A stretch of 12,867 nucleotides of DNA, taken from the NCBI GenBank assembly GCA_020850915.1, contig JADZDV010000390.1, positions 1 through 12,867 of the forward strand. The letters run 5' to 3'. The notes beneath the pieces are model-generated. The model saw only the letters and a program-made list of their open reading frames with translations, had not been told where the DNA came from and made no database searches. The position numbers and the translations under genes were made by a program. How positions within the stretch are numbered: the stretch's first letter is position 1; every line of letters begins with the position of its first letter. Origin of the DNA: Chloroflexota bacterium. GTDB lineage: Bacteria; Chloroflexota; UBA6077; JADZDV01. Positions 1-6,502 of the stretch are shown piece after piece.

Positions 1-97
1 CCGGGCCGCGGTGCTCGATAGCGGCGAGCATCGCGGCCGACACGCGTTCGATATCCGCTCTCGACTGGCGGGCGACCAGTCCCGCGATGCCGCACAC
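1..97 (-). CDS. asnB: Asparagine synthetase-type class II glutamine amidotransferase (N-terminus only, cut by window edge)
   Basis: Reading the minus strand from a GTG at 97-95 gives 32 residues that begin MCGIAGLVAR and end IEHRGP at the window edge. An N-terminal Cys directly after the initiator, in the context MCGIAG, is the nucleophile of class II (Ntn) glutamine amidotransferases. HRGP about 28 residues later is the conserved start of the HRGPD motif of asparagine synthetase B. The family makes asparagine, or amidates other acids, using glutamine-derived ammonia. The GTG lies 16 bases after the stop of the dehydrogenase gene upstream, with no strong ribosome binding site, so it is probably the last visible gene of that operon and translationally coupled. 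The synthetase domain lies outside the window, so true AsnB cannot be told from relatives that act in glycan or lipopeptide pathways. Confidence 0.82.
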   Translation of the reverse strand, partial: MCGIAGLVARQSRADIERVSAAMLAAIEHRGP

Positions 98-113
98 GGA
101 AGGCCGTCGTTCC

Positions 114-884
114 CTAGATCAGCGAGCGCGACTGACAGCCGTCGACGTTGACGCAGGCGCCGCTCATCAAGGAGGCGCGCTCCGAGCTGAGGAAGACGAC
201 GACGTTTGCCACTTCCTCAGGCCGGCCCCAGCGCCCGAACGGCATGTCGGAGGTGACGAAGGCCGCCATGCCCTCGGGGTCGGCCTGTGTGCGGAGGTCC
301 CAGCCGCCGCCGGGGAACATGATCGAACCCGGGGCGACGGCGTTGACGCGGATGTTCTTCGGTGCAAGCTCGCGCGCGAGAGACTTGGCGAGCGCGTTCT
401 CGGCGGCCTTGACCGTCATGTAGGCCGGTCGCCCGCCCCACTCGCGGCCGTAGATGGATGAGATGATCGTGATGCAGCCACCGCCTCGGGCCTCCAGATG
501 CGGGACAGCCAGGCGACTGGCTCGGATCGTCGGCCAGACAGAGAGATCGATGGCGGATTGCCAGGTCTCGTCGTCCGTCCCCATGAACGTGGCAGCGCCG
601 CCCCCGCCGACGTTGTTCACCAGGATGTCCAGACCGCCAAACTCGGCCACGGTGCGCGCGATGACCGTGGCGGGGCCCTCTGGCCCGGTCATGTCGGCGA
701 CGATCGGCAGCACCGTACCACCCGCCGCGCGTAGCTCTTCCGTCGTCTGCTCGAGCCGGCCCTCGCTCCGCGCGCAGATAGCGACCAGCGCGCCCTCTTC
801 GACCAGGCCGAACGCGATGGCACGCCCGATGCCGCGACTGCCGCCCGTCACGAGCGCCACTTTGCTCCGTAGTCCAAGATCCAT
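114..884 (-). CDS. Short-chain dehydrogenase/reductase (SDR family)
   Basis: A 256-residue classical SDR, the normal length for the family, which oxidises or reduces alcohol/carbonyl groups with NAD(P)H in the cytoplasm. The cofactor glycine motif TGGSRGIG is at residues 13-20, D64 follows the adenine-binding strand, and NNVG is at 90-93. The catalytic serine is S142 or S143, with YMTVK at 155-159 giving Tyr155 and Lys159. The Asn of the usual Asn-Ser-Tyr-Lys tetrad appears to be replaced: the expected position reads AIDLS (111-115), with Ser115. The ATG at 884-882 has a clear GGGAGG upstream. It sits 17 bases after the glycosyltransferase stop and 16 bases before the amidotransferase start, so all three are probably one transcript. 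The substrate cannot be read; context suggests sugar or other small-molecule modification, but this is inference. Confidence 0.9.
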   Translation of the reverse strand: MDLGLRSKVALVTGGSRGIGRAIAFGLVEEGALVAICARSEGRLEQTTEELRAAGGTVLPIVADMTGPEGPATVIARTVAEFGGLDILVNNVGGGGAATFMGTDDETWQSAIDLSVWPTIRASRLAVPHLEARGGGCITIISSIYGREWGGRPAYMTVKAAENALAKSLARELAPKNIRVNAVAPGSIMFPGGGWDLRTQADPEGMAAFVTSDMPFGRWGRPEEVANVVVFLSSERASLMSGACVNVDGCQSRSLI

Positions 885-901
885 CCCAAACCTCCCGCGT
901 A

Positions 902-2011
902 TCAGGCCGCGGACCGGGTCCCGACCAGTTGCGCGATCCGTCGCGCGGCGACCTCGGCGCCATCCAGGCGCAGATCGCCCCAGGGCTTGTCGAGTGCGAG
1001 CGCCCGCTCGAGATAGGGCTGCAGGTCGCCGGTCCAGAGCGCCTGCTGTGGAATATAGACGGCGCGCCCGTCGCGCTCCATCCCGGCCGAGAGGACCGGG
1101 AACTCCGCGAAGTCGCCGCGGTCGGTGTACACGACAGGCCGACGCGCGGCGAGACAGTCGGCGGCGATGCCGTAGCCGGGCTTCGTAACGACCAGGTCTG
1201 ACGCGGCGACGAGGTTCTCGTAACCGCGCTGCACGCGCTCCAGGCGCGTGACGTTCTCCGGCGACGCGTCAGCAGGCAGCTCGTCGGACTGGATGAGGAA
1301 GCGGTAGCGGGCCAATCGTCCGAATCCCTCGCCGCTCAAGCCGGCCAGACCCAGCCCGCCGAAGGAGAAGAGCACAATCGGCCGCTGCTCGTCAGCCAGA
1401 CCCAGCTCTCGTCGCACCTCGGTCGACGGGCGCGAAGGACGCCGAGCGACGAGGGGGATGTCCTCGAGGACCGGGAACGCGGAGAGGTCGCCGGCGTACG
1501 GCAGGCGCAGGAGGAGCGTCGCGCGCCCGTAGGCGCGTCGCAAGCGCTCGACAACCCAGTTGTACTCGGGGTGCCTTGCGGCGTAGGAGCGGTAGATCCA
1601 GTCCCAGGAGAAGTTCGAGATGGCGACGCTCGGAATGCCGGCGCGAGCCGCGGCGAGAAGCGGGGTGGAGGGGATGTCGGCGACGACGATCCGCGCGTCG
1701 ATCTCGCGCAGCCAGGCGGCCTCGCGGGCGCTGTCGTCCTCCTCGGCGCGGAGGAGCTGTGCCGCGCGGGAGAGTGTGGCGAGCGGGTCGAGCCGCAACG
1801 CGTCGGCCTGGACGACGCCGACGTCCAGGGTGATGGGGCGAACCCGCGTGTCACGCGGCAGCAGCCAGGCGGGAGCGTCCGTGCAGGCGAAAAAGCGGTG
1901 ATCGGGCAGCAGGGGGCGAAGGGCGCGGAGCACCTGCGCCGAACGCACGGCATGGCCGAAGCCGTGGCTCGAGACGTAGTAGGCGACGGAGGGCGCAGGG
2001 CGATCGGTCAT
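902..2011 (-). CDS. GT-B glycosyltransferase, MurG-like / arabinokinase N-domain-like
   Basis: A 369-residue protein with a two-Rossmann GT-B layout. The N-terminal half opens with a strand and the glycine-rich HGFGHAVR (16-23), and carries SNFSWDWIY (132-140). The C-terminal half starts near FSFGG (215-219) and holds KPGYG (277-281), followed by the acidic/Pro segment ending near FPVL (304-307), where UDP-sugars bind in MurG relatives. These motifs match the glycosyltransferase-like N-terminal domain of plant L-arabinokinases and similar bacterial stand-alone proteins. The kinase (GHMP) half is absent. No signal peptide is present, so it is probably cytoplasmic or peripheral to the membrane. 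It follows phnE after 55 bases. The ATG lacks a purine-rich ribosome binding site on this strand (the 12 bases before it are pyrimidine-rich). Donor and acceptor are unknown. Confidence 0.8.
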   Translation of the reverse strand: MTDRPAPSVAYYVSSHGFGHAVRSAQVLRALRPLLPDHRFFACTDAPAWLLPRDTRVRPITLDVGVVQADALRLDPLATLSRAAQLLRAEEDDSAREAAWLREIDARIVVADIPSTPLLAAARAGIPSVAISNFSWDWIYRSYAARHPEYNWVVERLRRAYGRATLLLRLPYAGDLSAFPVLEDIPLVARRPSRPSTEVRRELGLADEQRPIVLFSFGGLGLAGLSGEGFGRLARYRFLIQSDELPADASPENVTRLERVQRGYENLVAASDLVVTKPGYGIAADCLAARRPVVYTDRGDFAEFPVLSAGMERDGRAVYIPQQALWTGDLQPYLERALALDKPWGDLRLDGAEVAARRIAQLVGTRSAA

Positions 2012-2066
2012 CCGGCAGGAGGAACGGCTGTGGAGCCGGGTCGCCTCTCGGGCGGCTGCGCGGCGA

Positions 2067-3242
2067 TCAAGCGACTCGCTGGCGAATGGCCGCGCTGGCG
2101 TAGTCCATGACGGCGACGACGATCGCGATGAGCCAGATGCACGTGCCGGCCTGGTTCCACTGGAGGAGGTTGATGTACTGGATGAGAAGGTATCCGATGC
2201 CGCCGCCGCCGACGAACCCGATGATCGTGGACATGCGGACGTTGATGTCCCAGCGGTAAAGGGTAAACGAGATGAAGGCCGGGATGACTTGCGGCAAGAC
2301 GGCGAAGATGATGACCTGCAGACGGTTTGCGCCGGTCGCGCTGATGGCCTCCACCGGCCCGCTCTCGATGCTCTCGATCGCCTCGGAGTACAGCTTGCCG
2401 AGGGCGCCGATGGAGTGGACGATCAGCGCGAGCACGCCGGCGAACGGGCCGATTCCAACCACGACCGTCATGATGACCGCGACGATCAGCACTTCGACGG
2501 AGCGAGTGAGGTTGAAGAGCGTCCTGGTGGCGTAGTAGATCGCGTCGCCCTGGGGCGTGCCGGCCATCAGGTTGCGCGCGGCCAGGAAGCTCAGGGGAAT
2601 GCTCAGCAGCACCCCGAAGGCCGTGCCGACAAGGGCCAGGAAGATCGTCTCGATCGTCTTGTCGACGGCGAGCGAGAGCGTCTCGCTGGGCGACCATGTC
2701 CCGGTTGGCCGGGCGATCTCGGCGCGCAAGGCATACGACCCGGCGTCGAAGCGGGCGGGCATGTCGAACCGGAAGTCGAAGGCGCCCCGAGCGTCCGTCT
2801 CGAAGGTGTAGAGCGTTCGGCCGGCTGGACTGCCGCCGGGCTCGACGACGGCGAGGCGGCCGGCCGAACGGGGCGCCAGGCCGCTGCCGCGCACCCGGAA
2901 CTCCTGCCCCGGAGCGAGCACGTTCGGCGACATCGAGAGGCCCGTGCCCTCGGAGCTGTCACTGCCCTGAGTGCCGGGCGCCGGGACGATCGTGAACGGG
3001 ACGGTGAGGGCCGTATTCTCGGTGGCCTCCACGGCGAGGTCCGGCCGGAGCAAGCCGAGGACGATATGCTCCATCTTCGGCAGGCCGACGACCAGTTGCG
3101 GACGGTCGACGCGGGTGACCTGCCAGCCGCGGGCGAACGCGAGCAGGGCGACGAGCACCCAGAACCAGCCCACGAGCCGCTGCCAGACCCGCCGCGGACG
3201 GGCTGGCGGAACGATCGGCCTGCTGGCCGCGCGGGTCGCCAT
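2067..3242 (-). CDS. phnE: Phosphonate-type ABC transporter permease PhnE with an extracytoplasmic insert
   Basis: A 391-residue membrane protein, long against the usual 260-290 for PhnE. After a basic N-terminus there is a first membrane span (about 23-38). A polar stretch of roughly 150 residues (about 42-195) follows, rich in Gly/Pro/Ser and alternating beta-type strands, for example SPNVLAPGQEF (105-115) and the GRTLYTFETDARGAFDF segment. This resembles an Ig-like or IPT-like beta-sandwich and should face outward. The permease core begins near 195, with spans around 199-222, 251-280, 308-330 and 367-385. The cytoplasmic EAA-type loop, EAISATGANR (298-307), is typical of PhnE and couples to the ATPase. 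The ATG overlaps the phnC stop by one base (TGATG). Core identity is firm; the insert's fold and role are inferred. Confidence 0.88.
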   Translation of the reverse strand: MATRAASRPIVPPARPRRVWQRLVGWFWVLVALLAFARGWQVTRVDRPQLVVGLPKMEHIVLGLLRPDLAVEATENTALTVPFTIVPAPGTQGSDSSEGTGLSMSPNVLAPGQEFRVRGSGLAPRSAGRLAVVEPGGSPAGRTLYTFETDARGAFDFRFDMPARFDAGSYALRAEIARPTGTWSPSETLSLAVDKTIETIFLALVGTAFGVLLSIPLSFLAARNLMAGTPQGDAIYYATRTLFNLTRSVEVLIVAVIMTVVVGIGPFAGVLALIVHSIGALGKLYSEAIESIESGPVEAISATGANRLQVIIFAVLPQVIPAFISFTLYRWDINVRMSTIIGFVGGGGIGYLLIQYINLLQWNQAGTCIWLIAIVVAVMDYASAAIRQRVA

Positions 3243-4000
3243 CAGGCGACCTCCACTTCGATGGCGTCTTCGCCATAGATCTCTCGAAACCGCACCGGTC
3301 CGATCTCTGAGGGCTGACCGTCGAACACCACCCGACCGGCCTTGAGCGCCACGACCCGCGTCGCGTAGCGCCGGGCCAGGCTCAAGAAGTGGATGTTGCA
3401 GAGGATGGTGATGCCGTCTTCGCGGTTGACCTGCTCGAGGTACTGCATGACGGAGTGCGAGGTGGCTGGGTCGAGACTGGCGACCGGCTCGTCCGCCAGG
3501 ATGAGGCCGGGTTCCTGCATCAACGCGCGGGCAATCGCCACGCGCTGCTGCTGCCCACCGGAGAGCGTGTCCGCCCGGTCGTACGCCTTCTCCAGGATGC
3601 CGACCCGGTCCAGGGCGGCGAACGCGCGCGAATAGCAGGCAGCGGGAAAGCGGCCGGCGAGGCTCAGCAGCGGCGAGACCGAGCCGAGCCCGCCGGTCAG
3701 AACGTTCGTCAGGACGCTGACGCGGCGGACGAGGTTGAACTGCTGGAAGATCATGCCGAACTGGCGGCGCAGCCGCCGCAGCTCGCCTGGCGACGCGGCG
3801 GTGATGTCCACCCCGTTCAGCATGACGCGACCGGCTGTGGGCTCGACAAGCCGGTTGATGCAGCGGAGCAGGGTCGATTTGCCCGAGCCGCTGAGGCCGA
3901 CGATGGCGACGAACTGGCCGTCTGGCACCTCGAGCGAGACGTCGTCCAGGGCGAGAACCCCGTTTGGGAACAGTTTCGTGAGGTGCTCGATCTTCAGCAC
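3242..4000 (-). CDS. phnC: Phosphonate-type ABC transporter ATP-binding protein PhnC
   Basis: A 252-residue ABC ATPase with all working motifs: Walker A GLSGSGKST (35-43), Q-loop Q86/Q87 in FQQFN, signature LSGGQ (146-150), Walker B LILADEP (166-172) with Glu171, D-loop SLD (175-177) and switch His204 in NIHF. The NIHF and ASLDP forms and the long insert around 100-125 before the signature are typical of the PhnC branch. It powers import of phosphonate, phosphite or related anions through PhnE from the inner membrane face. The start is GTG (4000-3998) with GGAG five bases upstream, 21 bases after the phnD stop; the stop overlaps the phnE start. Order phnD-phnC-phnE is the standard operon. The actual substrate cannot be told from the ATPase. 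Confidence 0.93.
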   Translation of the reverse strand: MLKIEHLTKLFPNGVLALDDVSLEVPDGQFVAIVGLSGSGKSTLLRCINRLVEPTAGRVMLNGVDITAASPGELRRLRRQFGMIFQQFNLVRRVSVLTNVLTGGLGSVSPLLSLAGRFPAACYSRAFAALDRVGILEKAYDRADTLSGGQQQRVAIARALMQEPGLILADEPVASLDPATSHSVMQYLEQVNREDGITILCNIHFLSLARRYATRVVALKAGRVVFDGQPSEIGPVRFREIYGEDAIEVEVA

Positions 4001-4021
4001 CAGGGCTCCATTACCGCGTCG

Positions 4022-5140
4022 CTACTTTGGCCGGATCTGCTCCTCGAGGTCCAGGCCGACCACCTGGGCGACGCGGCGCAGGCCGTCATAGTCGCGGTCG
4101 CTCGCCTCGCCCAGGCCGTCGATGGAGTAGAGCGCCTTGAGCTGCCGCTTGCCCTCATCAGTCGCGGAGATCGCCAGCAGGCCAGCTTTGATCTTCGCAA
4201 CGAGATCGGCGGGGAGCCCTCTGCGCACGCTGACCGTGTCGTTCGGGATCGGCTCGGTCTTTGCGAGGACGCGGACTCTGTCCATCACGTCAGGCAGGGT
4301 GCTCCGGACGAGCGATCGGGCGTCCTGGGGCGGGCCGGTCTCCGTGCTGTCACCAAAGGTGGCCCCGGCATCCACCTGTTTGTTGTAGACGGCGATGACC
4401 ACCTTGTCATGACCACCTGCAAACACGGTCTCGCCGAGGTCCTTCTTTGGGTCGACACCGTTGTCCTTGAGCAGCGCGCTGGGGTAGAGGAAGCCGGAGG
4501 CCGAGGCGGAGTCCACAAAGGCGAACCGCTTGCCTTTCAGCTCGGAGACCTCTTTGAGCGGGCTGTCAGCCGGGGCGATGATCTGGGCGCGGTAGGTCTT
4601 GCTCCCCTGGCGAATGCTCGAGAGGATGACGTCCGCGCCGTACTTCTGGCGCGCCAGGACGTAGGAGAGCGGCGCGAGCCAGGCGATCTCGAGATTGCCC
4701 GCGCCAATCGCCTCGATGACCGCCGCGTAGGACGTTGGGACGGAGACCTCGACCGGGACGCCGACCTGTTTGGAGAGCAGGTCGCCGAGCGGCTTGCCGC
4801 TGGAGAGCACCTTGGCGCTGTCCGCGGACGGGACGAACGCCATACGGAGCGTGCTCGGCGCAGCGCCGCCTGTCTGCGCGGGGGCGGGCGCAGCGGCCGC
4901 GGGGGAGGCGGCGACTGCCGGAGCCGCGGGTGACGCCGCGGGCGCGGCGACAGGCGGCGCGGGCGAGGTGGCCGGAGCCACCGGCGGCGCGGCGAGCCTG
5001 GCTTCGGCCGGTTTGGCGGCCTCGGCAGGCTTGCTCTCGGCCGGTCTTGCCGGCACAGGGGCGGATGGCGCGCAGGCTGCCAGGACCAGGCCAACGGCGG
5101 CCAGCCATGCAAGCGCGCGGACTCCGGTGTCTCGGTGCAT
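4022..5140 (-). CDS. phnD: Phosphonate/phosphite-type substrate-binding lipoprotein PhnD
   Basis: Start chosen at the ATG 5140-5138, which has AGGAG 8 bases upstream and yields a proper lipoprotein signal; an in-frame extension to 5257 is open but has no signal logic. The 372-residue product has a positively charged N-terminus, a hydrophobic core and the lipobox LAAC with Cys23, so it should be lipid-anchored outside the membrane. Residues 24 to about 95 form an Ala/Pro-rich flexible tether. The binding domain follows (about 97-372), with features of the PhnD/PtxB family: FVPSADSAK (102-110), AWLAPLSYVLA (153-163), FVDSASASGFLYP (208-220) and the paired-aspartate/threonine region near 258-268. 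It captures the ligand and hands it to PhnE/PhnC. Ligand class (phosphonate, phosphite, phosphate ester) is not resolvable here. Confidence 0.92.
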   Translation of the reverse strand: MHRDTGVRALAWLAAVGLVLAACAPSAPVPARPAESKPAEAAKPAEARLAAPPVAPATSPAPPVAAPAASPAAPAVAASPAAAAPAPAQTGGAAPSTLRMAFVPSADSAKVLSSGKPLGDLLSKQVGVPVEVSVPTSYAAVIEAIGAGNLEIAWLAPLSYVLARQKYGADVILSSIRQGSKTYRAQIIAPADSPLKEVSELKGKRFAFVDSASASGFLYPSALLKDNGVDPKKDLGETVFAGGHDKVVIAVYNKQVDAGATFGDSTETGPPQDARSLVRSTLPDVMDRVRVLAKTEPIPNDTVSVRRGLPADLVAKIKAGLLAISATDEGKRQLKALYSIDGLGEASDRDYDGLRRVAQVVGLDLEEQIRPK

Positions 5141-5342
5141 CGTCGTGCTCCTGTGAGCGGCTTCCGTGGATGGATGGAAGGGTACGCCAGGCGCGCGTGA
5201 CTGCTGCCTGTCGCGGCGCCGGAGCGAGCAGACCGAGGCAGCGATAGGGCGTATCATAGACTATTCTGGATCGCGCACCGTCAGGAATTCCGGTAGTCCC
5301 GGCCGCGTCGCACGGTCGCGGCCCGTGGCCAGCGAGGAGTGT
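5141..5342. promoter_or_regulatory. Divergent intergenic control region between phnD and pyrF
   Basis: About 200 bases separate the phnD start (minus) and the pyrF start (plus), and both promoters must lie here unless they are farther upstream. The only AT-rich patch is 5252-5267. It contains TATGAT on the minus strand (5258-5253), a fair -10 for phnD, and TAGACT (5257-5262) and TATTCT (5262-5267) on the plus strand as possible -10 boxes for pyrF. No convincing -35 hexamer sits at normal spacing for any of them. A small dyad, ATAG-A-CTAT (5256-5264), overlaps these boxes. If the minus box is used, phnD would have a leader of roughly 100 bases. I see no clear Pho-box repeats. Confidence 0.4.
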
Positions 5343-6194
5343 ATGTTCCGAGAGAAGCTGCTGGCCGCGTCGCGGCGGACCAGGAGCCTGCTGTGTGTTG
5401 GCCTGGACGTCGATCCCGCCAGGGTGCCGCTGGAGCTGCTGGACGGGGGCAACTGGATCGAGGCATTCAACCGAGGCATCATCGAGGCGACACAGGATCT
5501 CGTGTGCGCGTACAAGCCGAACCTCGCCTTCTACGAAGCGCTGGGGCTGGATGGCTACGAGGGGCTTCAGCGGACGCTAGCCGCGATTCCGAAGGAGATT
5601 CCGGTGATCGCGGACGGCAAGCGCGGTGATGTCGGCAGCACGTCGGAAGCCTACGCGAAGGCGCTGTTCGAGGTCTGGGGCTTCGACGCGGCAACCTTGA
5701 ATCCCTACCTCGGCGGCGATGCGCTGGAGCCGTTCCTGCGCTATGAGGACCGGGGCGCGATCGTACTGTGCAAGACGTCAAACCCGGGCTCTGGCGATCT
5801 CCAGGGCCTGGAGTGCGTGTGGGAGGGGGAGCGGGTCCCGCTCTACCAGCTCGTCGCGCGGAGGGTCAACGAATCATGGAACAGCCGCGGCAATTGCGGT
5901 CTGGTGGTCGGCGCGACCTATCCCCGGGAACTGGCGGAGGTTCGAGCGGCGGCTCCGGACCTGCCGATCCTCATCCCCGGGGTCGGGGCGCAGCAGGGCA
6001 GCCTGGAGGAGGCAGTGCGCCTGGGGGCGGACCGGCGGGGGGAGCTGGCGATCGTCAACGCGTCCCGCGCGATCCTGTACCGAGACGCGGGCCCGAGGTG
6101 GGCCGAGGCCGCCCGCGAGGCGGCGCTCGAGATGGTAGAGGCGATGCGGGCCGCTCAGGCGACGCGTACGGGCGGTCCGAGCGACGACCGTTAG
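5343..6194 (+). CDS. pyrF: Orotidine 5'-phosphate decarboxylase, type 2
   Basis: Converts OMP to UMP, the last step of pyrimidine synthesis, in the cytoplasm. The ATG at 5343 is preceded by GAGGAG (5334-5339) and gives 283 residues starting MFREKLLAAS. An upstream in-frame extension to 5166 has no homology-like content. The TIM-barrel motifs are in order: CVGLDVDP (18-25), YKPNLAFYEALG (57-68), DGKRGDVG (91-98) with the catalytic Asp91-Lys93-Asp96 triad, TLNPYLGGDAL (118-128), CKTSNPGS (143-150), GLVVGATYP (186-193), IPGVGAQQG (211-219) and IVNASRAILY (237-246). The length and the DGKRGD form fit the longer type 2 enzymes of actinobacteria, myxobacteria and Chloroflexota rather than E. coli PyrF. 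It is probably co-transcribed with the DUF951 gene 41 bases downstream. Confidence 0.95.
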   Translation: MFREKLLAASRRTRSLLCVGLDVDPARVPLELLDGGNWIEAFNRGIIEATQDLVCAYKPNLAFYEALGLDGYEGLQRTLAAIPKEIPVIADGKRGDVGSTSEAYAKALFEVWGFDAATLNPYLGGDALEPFLRYEDRGAIVLCKTSNPGSGDLQGLECVWEGERVPLYQLVARRVNESWNSRGNCGLVVGATYPRELAEVRAAAPDLPILIPGVGAQQGSLEEAVRLGADRRGELAIVNASRAILYRDAGPRWAEAAREAALEMVEAMRAAQATRTGGPSDDR

Positions 6195-6235
6195 GCCGGC
6201 CGGCCGAGCGTGTGTCGCCCAGCGCGGCGGGGCCG

Positions 6236-6451
6236 GTGGTGGAGCTGCGCATTGGCGACGTCCTGCAGTTGCGCAAGCCGCACGCGTGCGGCGGCGATCG
6301 GTGGGAGGTGGTGCGTCTGGGGGCGGATATTGGGATTCGCTGTCAGCAGTGTCAGCACCGCGTCCTCCTGGCGCGGTTGGTGCTGGAGCGGCGCATCGTC
6401 GCCTTCATCCGGAGAGGCGATCGCCGAGGCCCGGAAGCCGATGACCTCTGA
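6236..6451 (+). CDS. DUF951 family small protein
   Basis: A small protein of about 71 residues. It contains IGDVLQLRKPHACGG (6-20), RWEVVRLGADIGIRC (22-36) and CQHRVLL (39-45), which is the DUF951 signature (GD-x-V/L, K-K/R-P-H-x-CG, W-x-V-x-R-x-G-A-D, then a C-x2-C). Cys18, Cys36 and Cys39 could contribute to a small zinc or nucleic-acid-binding fold, but the family's role is unknown to me. The start is uncertain: GTG codons at 6212, 6236 and 6239 are all in frame. The latter two give the usual family N-terminus, and GCGGGG just upstream may serve as a ribosome binding site. The last ten residues (GDRRGPEADD) look like a variable tail. It lies between pyrF and the transporter gene, all plus strand. 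Confidence 0.8.
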   Translation: MVELRIGDVLQLRKPHACGGDRWEVVRLGADIGIRCQQCQHRVLLARLVLERRIVAFIRRGDRRGPEADDL

Positions 6452-6502
6452 CCCGGGCGCGGCGGCCCGCGGCGTCGGCCCCCAGGCATCGGCGCGGCCT
6501 GG

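Noticed and set aside
3996..4013. Five-codon upstream frame (ATG GAG CCC TGG TGC TGA, minus strand) overlapping the phnC start
   Set aside because: Tempting as a translational-coupling leader peptide, but the same GGAG lies inside it as the phnC ribosome binding site, and such a short frame is easily chance.
3389..4933. Plus-strand 514-codon open frame opposite phnC and phnD
   Set aside because: It is antisense to two firmly identified transporter genes and has no recognisable domain; open antisense frames of this size are expected at this GC content.
5141..5257. N-terminal extension of PhnD to 5257
   Set aside because: It would bury the lipoprotein signal in the protein and ignores the AGGAG placed before the ATG at 5140.
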